Positions 49,401 to 61,400 of a DNA stretch of 64,000 nucleotides are shown here, piece after piece. The notes below the pieces were generated by a model. That model was given only the letters and a program-made list of their open reading frames with translations, made no database searches and had not been told where the DNA came from. The stretch covers positions 70,755,959 through 70,819,958 of the forward strand of contig JAVIAB010000073.1 in NCBI GenBank assembly GCA_032433765.1, in the 5' to 3' direction. This DNA is from Megaustenia siamemsis. Taxonomy: Eukaryota; Mollusca; Gastropoda; Stylommatophora; Ariophantidae. A program made the translations under genes and the position numbers. How positions within the stretch are numbered: position 1 is the stretch's first letter; every line of letters starts with the position of its first letter.

Positions 49401-52400
49401 CCTGCACACTCATTATGTGACATATTTATAGCCCCATGCTATCGCACATGGTGCTGAAAATCTTGCAAATCAGGGTGCAAGAGATCCCCAAAGTGGGACT
49501 CATGGGGAAGTGGCTTTGGCGGTAAGTCTATATTTAACTCTGGGCCAATACACCTATAGCTCCAGACGTACACCTATAGTTCCAGACGTACACCTATAGC
49601 TCCAACAGTATTGGCATACACTCATAGCTCATGGCCAGATGACAATTTATTTGATTATGCACATTGTAACCATCTCATTCTCTTCCAATCTCTTTCCAGT
49701 CCGAAATAACATTACAGGTTTATCAAGTATATTGGTTTTTTTTTTTTTTTGTCTTTGTTCCAATTTTTATAATTTCCCCCTTTTTAATCTCAGTAAATTT
49801 TAGTATTTTCCCAAGCAATGTTCACATAATGTTCACTTTTGAATTATTCATTCGAATGATATTTATTCTCAGAATACACACAAAAAATTGTTCAGAACAA
49901 CCAAATCTTCTGTAATGTCAAAATTATATTTTATTATTAAGCCATGACGTTGCATTTTAAGTTTTTATTACTAAATTTAACCAATGATTATTAAAATTTG
50001 TCAATGCACATATTTTCCTTATAGTGGTAATCATTTTAAAAGGTAAACAAAAAAAGTAATTCTGTAATCAAATGGTGAACATTGTGTATTTTTACCTAAC
50101 CATAAATGTGTAATCTCATTTATCTGTGATTTCCATTCATAAAAATAATTATTCAAGAATTACTATTAGGGGAAATTTGAATTATTTATATCAGGATTAT
50201 TTACATTTGTTGTATTTATATAGTATAGAGTATATATCTGATATATTTAATTTGTGTCTCTTTGTATATGAGAATAACAAGTTGCACCTATTTTTAAATG
50301 TAATTACACAGTATGACTTTGCTATTAATAGAAATTAGGTTCCTAGAGTTTGTAATTTGTGGAAAACTAAATAGGTGACTAGTTAAATTAGACAAAGTTA
50401 TTTGTGATTCTTCTTCTTCTATATTTCAACTCTGTGTGGAGCATAGGTCTTCAACAAACACTTTCCAAGCCGTTTTGTTTCTTGCCATTCTTTTAAGATT
50501 GTTCCATGTCTTGATCTTTGTTTCCGTCTTCTCTGAGAATATTTTAGTTTTCCTCTTTGTCTTTTTCCTTGGGGATTCCAAAAAAGGGCCTGTTGTGTAA
50601 TACTCTGTTGGCTTCTGCAGAGTGTGTCCTATCCAGCACCATCATCTTTGCTGTATCTCTTTGTCCACTGGTATTTGACTGATACTTTTCCATAATTCTA
50701 TGTTAGTGATTTAGTCCTGCCATTTCCATTCTTTTATTCTGCGCAAGCATTCATTAATGAAGATCTGTATCTTCATGATTGTCATTTTTTTTGTTCTCCA
50801 TGTTTCACAGTCATATAATAGAACTGACTTAACATTGGACCTGAAAATTTTAATTTTTTTATTTAACCTAATTTCTTTGGATTTCCCAGTGCAACAAATG
50901 CTCCTCTTGCTTTTTATTTCCTTATTTTGGTATAATTCTCTGTACCTTCCTCTTTGTCTATATTACTTCCCAGATATATGTAAGATTGTAAGTCTAGTAG
51001 AGGTATTTCTCATATTGTTATTTGGTTATTGCCAACTGCTTTAATTTTTATAATTTTGGTCTTATCTTCATTTATTTTTAGTCGTTCGTTAAATCATTAA
51101 GTTGCTTGGTCAGTGACCACTGAATTCCATTTTTGTTCTGAGTTATTTTCATAATCCAATCTATGGTAAGAAAGAGGAATGGAGGTAAAAGGCATTACTC
51201 CCTGTTCTTATTTCAAATCCTTCTGTAAGCTGCCCTTGGTGCACAACACTACATTGCATTCCTTCATACATTGTTGTTATCAGGTTAATAAACCTTATGG
51301 GGATTCCATAATGACTCAGTAGCTTCCAAAGCATTTCTCTGTCTAAACTATCAAATGCTTTTTCTTAATCTATGAATCTGATATAAAGTGGGGACTGTAG
51401 TTCTAAGCTTTGTTCAACTATTATACATAAGGTAGTTATTTGATCAGCACTATTTGTGCTTAATATTTATAAATACTTATATTGTCATTCAATGCTCTTA
51501 CTTGTGATATTTAAGAAAATGCTAAAGTGACTTATATATTTTGTAATCTGAAATTGGATTAAAATTTAGTGAACAGGAGAAAGCATTCTTGGAAGTTGAA
51601 TATTCTTAACACAAGAAAATGTTATACCTGACCTCACTGGACATATCAAACTACTTGAAATTGTGTTTTTTTCAGTCTTTTGTGGCTGGTTAATTAAACT
51701 TTTTGTCTGTAACTAATTAAGCATGAAAATAGCAAGGTCATTGTAGCAATTCTTTAGTCAGTTTACATTGACTCTGTTTATATACTATCTTCTTCAGTAA
51801 ATCACAATCTCTTTGTTTCTGTATTTATTTCTAGAAATTAATCTTTAGAGCCTGTATTGATCTGTAAATGAATATTATTTTAGAATCAAGTAAACAGTAT
51901 TTGAAAGAAACACATCTCCCAATAAATATTATTTTCTCAGTAACCAGTTTTTTGAAGATAGATAATTTTATATGACAACAAAATACCATAATAACAAATA
52001 TTAAGTACTCATACACTTTGACAGTGTAAAAACATCTTTTATGAACAATATATTTATAGCCCCAGCGGTTTACTCAAAACATCACAAGGAGTTAAAATAA
52101 TTGAATGGACAGCTGTTCTCACACATACCTTGATATAAAGCTTCTTAAATCTTGCATTTAAATGTAGATGTACAATATAATACTCAGTATAGATCTAAGT
52201 TTTAAAGGTTAGACTAGTATAAAATTTCTAGCTAGATTTATATTGAGTCAGATATTTATATTTCTTTATTATTTGTATGTTAGCTAATTCATTATTTTAA
52301 TTGTTTTGGTTTCCTCTGGATGGAGTAATTTATGTTAGCCTTAAACACTAACTGTAAAATAACATAATCAAAACATTTCTAAATATGAGTTAAGTATGGC

Positions 52401-55400
52401 AACGTGTGATCTGTTCTAATCTTGGAACATGCATCACTCACATGCTGAGTTAGTCCCATAATCACTTTCAGCAGCATGTCTCTCATTGTATATCTTTACC
52501 ACTCATCTCAATAAAAAAAAAATGTCAAACATGTTTCTTCTTTCCTACCCCATAATCCTCAAGGACAAGGAAACAGTTTGGCTACACCAGTTTTTGAGTT
52601 TTCTAAATTCTCTAGTTGCAATCTGTTGTACCTTGGTCAGAGTCTAATAGGTTTCATTTCTCTATGTTAATAAAGACAACTGAAATGCTCAATTACTGAG
52701 TTTTTGTCCCTACCTCATGGTAGGTTTTTCTTTTGCCTTCTGACCCCATAATATCACTGAAGGAGACCAATTCCTATTATATAATAATCATTTCTACCTT
52801 TTCTGCACTTTCAACTTGATCACTGCCTTTCCCTAAGTGTAAAAAAGCATGTCTCTGAGAAGCCTTCATTATTGTCTTTCAAAGCTTTGTTTGACCACCA
52901 TGACAGTTAGCCTCAAAACATTACCATGTCTCATATTTTTCCATAGTTTTTATATTTTAAGGTACATAACTCATTTTGAGTACAAAATTCTGCTAGAAGT
53001 TAACAAACCAGTCACACAGTTTTATCATTGCATTCATTCTGTTACATTTATCGTAAGACCCAATTTACTGAAAAGTTTAATTATATTTAAATATTATTAA
53101 TAATGTTTACAATTCTGCAGCATTTTTATTCAAATGTGGTATTGGGACTAAAGAAGTGCCATCTTAGATGGGATAACATAACAGTATTTGGCACATAACT
53201 GAAGATAACATTTCTGAAATCTAATAACTTTGTGGTACTTAACACAAATCTATTCTCTCAGTGCACACTTACTCTCCTAAGCTTGTGCACTATGCATTAA
53301 ATCACAACCTTTTATTTCTATCACAAATAACAGCAGTATAGTGATGTTTTATGGTTGCTGAATCGTATACGAATAAATTACTTGTAATGTAAAATAATAT
53401 GTGTAAATAATATTCCAACTGAAAAATAGATGCGATTTGCAACAGAGATGTGTAAAATATTCTATAAGTAACAGAAAAATTGTTTCAATTATTATTTTTA
53501 GATCAAAGTTTTTAAAATTGTGACTGGTACTTTGTGGCATTAAATATGTATGTTTGTTTTATGTGTTAAAATAATAATCCCATTTTTAATATATCCTATA
53601 TTATTAATCCCATTTTTATATATACTACATTATTACATTATAGCTCATTGTAACCAGGAAATTTACATTTTATATTATTTTTTAAAAATATCTTGGTGTT
53701 TTAAAAGATAAACACAAAATATTGTTTGAAAATACTAAGTGGTTATGGTAGTCTTTTATATGTTTTCTGTAAAAAAAAAAAAACCTACTTTGAAATTAAA
53801 TATAATGTAATATTTTTACTTTATATTTATATATAATGCTGATAATTTAATTTCACCTTGATTAATTTCATTATGAAATTATGTATGTATAATTACTATG
53901 ATATATTTTAAAAAATTATTTCTATTTAACAATATTTCCTTGAACAATACAAATAATAACGGCTGTGAATATTGAAACAACAGTACATTTCAGTAACTGC
54001 ATAATTGAATAACATATTTGTATTTGTTCTAGTTATTTAATTGATATTTTGTTTTATGGCTTGCTTGAAACTAGTTCTAATTATATATAACTGACCTCTT
54101 GTTTGAATATGGGCCTTGAACAACATACAGTCCAATCATTGGACTTATTTCCCCTGAGGTGACTGTTTAAAAATAGATTATGCTTGATTGTTTATATTGT
54201 GTTATTTTGTTTCCAGCAAATCAATCAAGGCTACCAAAATGATCACCCTGGCAATGGACACTCAAAGGTATGCATGAACAAAACTTTGTTTGTTTGTTCT
54301 CCTGATCAATCTATCTATTTCTATCTATCCTTTCAGGCCAAAGATGGCACACAGGGGAGAAATTTTAGACTCTTTATCCCAAGAGCTTTTTGTTATTAAG
54401 TGTCAAACTTTGCATGTGACCTGAATTATATCTCACCATGTGTCCCTGTTCTAGGCAAGTCACTCAATCTCTCTGAGGGAGCTGATGTTTGATGTTGTTG
54501 CCTCTCACCTCATTGTTTTTTTTTTTTTAGTATTTTCCTAGGTCTGCTTCGTTTCTTTTACCATCTGGTAATCAGAAGGCTTGTTTCGAGATTTTCTTGT
54601 TGTCTCTTCTCATCACATGGCCAACATATGACTACCTTCTTCTCTTGTTGTCTCTTCTCATTCATTCCTTGGTATGTGAAGTATTTTCTGAGGCATTTGT
54701 TTTCAAATGCATCCAATTTATTTTCTTTTAATGATATGGTGCAGAAACATGGACATTAGACAAGAAAACAGAACAGAAAATTTAAGCCTTTGAAATGTGG
54801 ATTTATAGAAGAATGGGAAGAATTAGATTGGAAGAAAAGAAAACAACTAAACATTAAAAGAGAACTACTAAACACAATTCAAACAAGACAAATAAGATTT
54901 TTGGGGCATGTTAAAAGACACAGCAGCCTACTAAAAGTAATCTTGAAAAGGAAAATACAAGGTAAAAGAAGCAGAGGTAAACCAGGACTAACATGGATGA
55001 GCAACATCAAAAGATGTACAAATCAGCCTATGACAACCTGCACCATCAAAGCAAGAGAGAGTGGAATGGCGCTCCATGGTAGCCAGCCTTCGATGTGAAG
55101 ATGACACGCAGTGATGATGAATATACGTAATATATTTTAAACATATTATGTTATACAAGATTGTACAAAGGAAAAGAAATGTGGTGCTGCTTTCTCATTA
55201 CCTTGACCGCTGTAATGCTTTGTGCATGTCCTTTTTAGTTGTTTTCTTTAGTGACCCATTTTAGCAATTTGTGTATAAATAAAATGTCCCATGAAGCCCT
55301 TATTCTCTGAATATATGCTGCTGTATTTGAGAATACTTCAAACGTCCTTCCCACTGACTGCTTAGTGTTGATGTGATGTAAGTTTCCTGTGTGACAGTCT

Positions 55401-58400
55401 GTAATGGGCCATATATGTCATGGAGTTACTTGTTGAATGAACAAAAATGTAGTCATCTGTATTTAGGCATGTCATGGAGACAGTTTAACAGTCTGACATG
55501 GATAAATCTTAATAGTAGAACTGATCAGGAAAACTGGGGAAAGGAATATATGTAGGTTTATGACCATATGGGCATGGCACCAGGTGGTGATGATGACAAA
55601 TATAATCATATGGTTGAGTAAGAGTGTGATAGAAGAGGATCGGGTTGAGTTAATCGGTTTATATTAAATACAGTGCAAACATATGAACCCCATAGCATTA
55701 CTGCTATTGTAGCTTGAGTGTAGAACCTCATCTTTTTTTTGGGAAGCATGACCCAGTGCTCACTCCACAGGTACCTTTCCTTCCCTGACCAGAGATCAAG
55801 TACCCATTTTTTTTCCCCCAGCAGGATGGACTTGAGAATGCATGTTTTATGTACACATTTTTTTTTCATAAGTAAGTTTGGCTAAAATATATCTATGATA
55901 ACTTTGGATTGCATTTTTGAATGATGTCATGACATGGCTCAGCATTAGTTATTTGCAGTAGTTCTCACACTTTCAAACACCTTGTGCCTGTTTGTTTGCT
56001 CCAGCAACATGAAGACCACTTTATAGCTCTCCTGTTTGTGAAACAGCTTTTTTCTTATCAGACATTCAGAATTATATACTCTCTCTTCTCCTTTATCTAA
56101 ATATAACACTTACATAACATGTGCATCAAGAGTGGAGAAACAATCGTACACAGGCCTTAAAGTTTCTCCAGAGAGAGAGAGATGGAAAAATTACATGGAA
56201 ATTGTAATTTCATATAAATTTATGAATGAAACATTGAGTGTAATAATGTATGCCTGTTAATTTGTTTTCTTTTTCCTGATGTGCTTGTTTCAATGATTAT
56301 TACAATATTTATTTTGTTTCTGACATTCATGTATGATTTATTTTTAGTTTTATACAGTGTATTTGATTGACACTCAGTTCCCTCCAATGTATTCTTATTT
56401 TATAAGGGGAAGTAACAGCTGAAGGTTTTCATCATTATCATTGAGTACCGTCTCCACATTGAATGTTGGCTATCCTGGAGCATTTTAGGAAAGTTTTAGA
56501 CTACCAAATTATGGGATGCATTGAACAATTTGCTAAAAGAGAAGTTCAAGTATAGAGTTTGTACAAGCTCACATTCAATAGTGGTTAGCTGCTGGTAAAT
56601 CCTAATTATTTTTATGGCTCAGTCATAGACATTGTTTATAATCGCTCAATGCTCAGCTCTTCTCGTCTCCTGATTGTCCCATTTTCTATTCTGGAGCTAC
56701 AAGCAGTTTTATTTTTATATTTTTTTTTTTTTAAATAAATCCCTTTTGATTTATGTTTGGTACATGATTATTTCTACATGTGTGAGTTGTATGCTTAGTG
56801 TGTTCTTGCTATTCATTCTGACAGTGTAAATGTGTTCTATGTGTGTTTATCCAGGAGGGACCCAGCAATGGGGAGACTGTGCATGACTTGGAAGCTTCCA
56901 CTTCTCATGAACATAGCAGTGGTGGTGGTGGTGGAGGACATGGCCATGGTGAAATGGTATGTGCTTGGTTTGATCCAGCTTTTAAATAAGTTTTGTGAAA
57001 GAAAAAAATATACTTCTTACCCTTATTTTATTATTGTAACCCTAGATTACGATACCGTCGCCAAAATTGCCACCTCAAAAATCTAAATTCTTGGAATTTG
57101 ACAGTTTGCTGCGTGCAAACATTCCCCCCCTCCCTATAACTTCCTAATTACTACTTCTGTGATGACCCCAGAGTGTTGGATTTTTTTCCTTTGATGTTGG
57201 ATCAGACACAAATGTTTGTACCATAAAAAGAACTACTCTATCTTACAAAAGGTTTTTTTTTAAATATTAAATTCGGTGGCGCGCCCCCCCCCCCCCCCCT
57301 TATTTTTTTTTCTTATGACAGGGTAAATCTCTTTGGGTGTCGGTGGAGACATCAAACAAACCTTTATAACACATGGTAGCCAGCGAACAATCAATCTTCT
57401 ACAAATTTATCTCACTAAATCTTCGATTTCTACAAGAAATATTCAAACACCATTGCCTTAATGACAAATTCTTTATAATTAAACTTCTGAGGCTAGAGAT
57501 TTCCTCTTGTAGACACTTAAAAATACGAATTAGACAAGAAATTACACAAATGAATTAGTAACCGTCAGATACATGATTCATCAACTGGATGTAGGCACTA
57601 TAAGGAATGCATCAATCGTCTGGCAGTCAGAAAAGAGTTAAATCATTTTTAATCCTACTATTCTTGTTATAATTTCTTGGTTATTGTATTACTTTTTTGT
57701 TTGTTTTGGGTTTGTAGTGTACTCTGTGCTTTTTTGTAATGATATTTTATATCTCTGTAATGTGCTGCTAAGGCAAAAGAAGGCCGAAGATGTCTAGAAA
57801 TCAAAACTATGGAAAATAAACAAGATTTAAGAGGGATGCACACAGAAATGAGGAGAATGACTAGTAAAAATAAAAAAGCCACAGAAAGTGGATGTATTGC
57901 AAACAAAAAAGGAAGAATGCTAACAGACATTACAAATATAATCAATAGATGGCAGTAATATATAACAGAACTATTTTATGATGAAGGGGAAAAGAAACCA
58001 ACTATAAAATGTACGTCAGGTTATACAATTTTAAAATCTGAAGTAGAAAAGGCTATACAAATAATGAAAAAGGGAAAACCTGCAGGTGTTGGTGTAAATA
58101 AGGAAAGAAGGAGAGTAGTGGATGTTATGGAGAGAGTTGAGAAACACAGTATGTGTGGTGAAGTGACATTCCTGAGAATTCTGAGTGGTGCTGTTGTTTG
58201 GGTGAGAGAGGAGAATCTCGTGATTGTGGAGATAGGTGACAAACATGGGGAAGTGAGTAGATTAGGGAAAGGTGAAGGTGAAATAGAAGTGATGACATTA
58301 ATCCATTGGATGGGAAATTAAGGAAGTGATTGTTGATTGGCTGAGGGGTGAGAGATCTAATGGCCTGCAGAGGGTTCGAGAGGGAGACTCCAAGAAAGAT

Positions 58401-61400
58401 TCACATGTAAGCTAGGAAATAGATGCAGACACACTGCTAAACGTCCAGCCTTATAGCAGCACATGACCCAACGCTCATTGTTAGTATTAGTGATTAGTTA
58501 GATAAGATGGAATTTCCAAACAACTGAGTAACTAGAAAGATGTAGTAGATCAAGCAACCGCTCATTGTAGTTAGGAGTGATTTAGTGAAGGACGAGAGAG
58601 AGGCGATGAGATTGATTGCCAGAGTTATATGATGATTCATAATTCCTAGCATTTACAGCGAATAACCAAGCGGTGATGTTAGACTGCTGGTTTGTGATAA
58701 CTAATGTATTTTTATTTTATTTAACTGTGCCAATAAAGTCATGATGTTCATTTTATGAGAGACTTCCATGTTTAGTAACTTTCAAGTAGACAGTGGTACT
58801 GTCGTCCAATGTAACGATTGAACTAACTAACGCAAAGTAACATTATTGACAGTCTTACCAATGAATGAGCAGAGTCACTGAAGGAATGAACGAGCGGCCA
58901 AGACAAGTAATTATCAGGTTTCACCAAGACTGAGTATATACGCTGTGGCGATAGACGAAGCTTAGGTTGTTACGGGTGGGAGAGCCAGAGATTTACAACG
59001 ACACACCTTTATCAGGAAACCACGCAAGCGCTCCCTCTAGTTTAAAGCTCTCTACAGTTTACAGAGGTGTGTAAAACCCGCTTAACATTCTACAACCCAA
59101 TTTACATTTATAATGGTGTGTATACAACCACGTTTACACGGCCTGCCAACATACAGAGATGAAATCTATACAGAATTTGTTGTTTTATCGGTAATGTTGT
59201 ATTAAATACTTAATTCTGTTGCAGGAGACTGGCGAGTTCATTATCCATCAAATAATTGAGACCATTGAATTCTGTCTTGGATGCATCTCTCACACTGCCT
59301 CCTACCTCAGATTGTGGGCACTCTCTTTGGCACACGCTCGTAAGTATTATCCATAACACCTCATCTTTCTATAATGGCCACTTTTTGTCTCCTTTGTTAT
59401 CCTTTAGATAAATTTTAAAAAATGAAAACTGCAGTGACAATTTTGAAGATGGCAGCAATGAAGTGAAAGTTTCAAAACTGCTTCATAAAACTTTTCATGA
59501 AGACTGAATGCTGCCTTTTATCACAATTGCTGCAACAGATGTTCAGCTTTTGTGGGAAGCAATACCACATGATGCAAAATAATCTATTTCATCAATCCTG
59601 TCTATGTGTGACTGGTGGTGTCTCATCCTGTTGTGCCCAGAATACACTTAGAAAATATTGATTTTGTTGACCATCAACAATGGTGATAATCATTTATAAA
59701 GTGGTCTGGATGTTTTCATTTCTGTTTTGATTTGAAAGTGATTTTTATAATTGTTTGTACCACATCAAAAGTGCTGGATCAGGGCTTTATCTTTTTCTTT
59801 AGGGCTTCTGTTTTCACATTTCATATCATAGAAGGTAGATAACGTTAAAGAAAGGACATATGTTGATAACATGGTAGCAGTGATTTTCTTATTATTTCTC
59901 ATGAGCAGAACTTAAAATGAAAGTCTGCAATAATAATGATAGATTGAAACCTCGACCACTTGTTCTTTGTAGTCCAGTTCACTAACCACTGAGCTGTTGC
60001 GGCTCCCTAAGACCAGAATAGCATTTGCTAATTTAAACAGTATTTGGAGGTCTGTCAAGGGCAACACAAAAACTGAATATTGAACAGATGAGCTTGTACT
60101 TTCAGTGTATTTATGTGAGCCTTAATACTGGAAAACAGAAAAATTAAAGTAAAGTAAGGTAAAGAACAAGACTTGAATGTGCGCCTTAACACACAAGTTT
60201 TCACCCATGAATGTGCTCGGCCGCCTATTCAGAAGTGTTCCGAGACTTCTGAATAGTGCCGCTTCAAGCATCGAAACTTATGGTGCGAGGTGGCATTCCT
60301 CACCTTCCCAGAGTACTCTGGTACCCATTTCTGCCAGCAGCTGGGTTGACCGTGGGGGTATTTTTTTCCCCAACCATGAGTACAACTCACACAACTGCTT
60401 TCAGCGGGAATCAAACACATGTTGTCTGAACATCGGTAGCCCAGTCGGGTGGGTTCCCAACTAGGCTACCGAGGCCCTCAAAAATGTAATTTTTTTCAAA
60501 CTGCTTGAAAAACTCTACTTGGGCAGTGTTCATTATCACTTTTGAGCATCTTTTTGTGAGCATCTTCGTGATGTTGAGCAAAAGACTGGCAGCCCGGTGT
60601 CTGCCCATTTCAACTCCCCTGGCCATAGTGGCAAACTGGACATGCAAGTTACTGGCATTGTCTCCTGTCACTCAAGCAAGCATAGCCGATTCGCCCTTGA
60701 GAATCGTCTTATTGCCTAATTGGGTTCGCTGTCCCCCCAGGGTATGAACATATCACTCTCATACACATAGGACACCCACTACACATTTCTTACACCTATG
60801 CATGCAGATATATTTGTCTGCATGGCTATTGTCACATTTGGGCTCCATTCAGTGTTCCTTTTGTGGGCTTTGTGGCAATATATATGCTGATTTATGCTTG
60901 TTAGCATACATTGTTACATACACATTTTTATTTTTACACATCGGTCCGGGGTACTCACACAGAGTTAGATTTGCATAGTTTATACATATCCTGTACCCAC
61001 CTCCCCATATTTTTAGAACCCTTCCTTTCCGTCATCTCGCCTTACTGCCTGGCTAGCAAGATTGTTTATAGTTGGTCTTCCTGCCTCGCCGTTTTAGTCC
61101 ATTCTGAGACTGACCGCACTCTGGAACACAGGGAAGTGACCTCTTTTTTTTATTTTCCTCTCTTGAGTGTCTAGCATATTATCGCCATGTAGTTAGATTT
61201 GTTAATATACCCTTATATATATATATTTTGTGTGTTTGTTGTTCGTCCAGCTGAAGGCCTCTTGGCCGAAACGTTGACTTTTGTTTCGTCCATTTCCACG
61301 TAAAGCTGTCACCATACCACTTTTTTCCTCTTTTTTTAGTATTGCTTTCATTATCACTCCTGTCTTTTGTTTGGTGAATCCTGAAATTTGTATGTACTTG

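Noticed and set aside
58064..58321. 85-codon plus-strand frame as a host gene
   Set aside because: It starts inside LINE-E sequence, has no recognisable domain and lies in an unclassified insertion.
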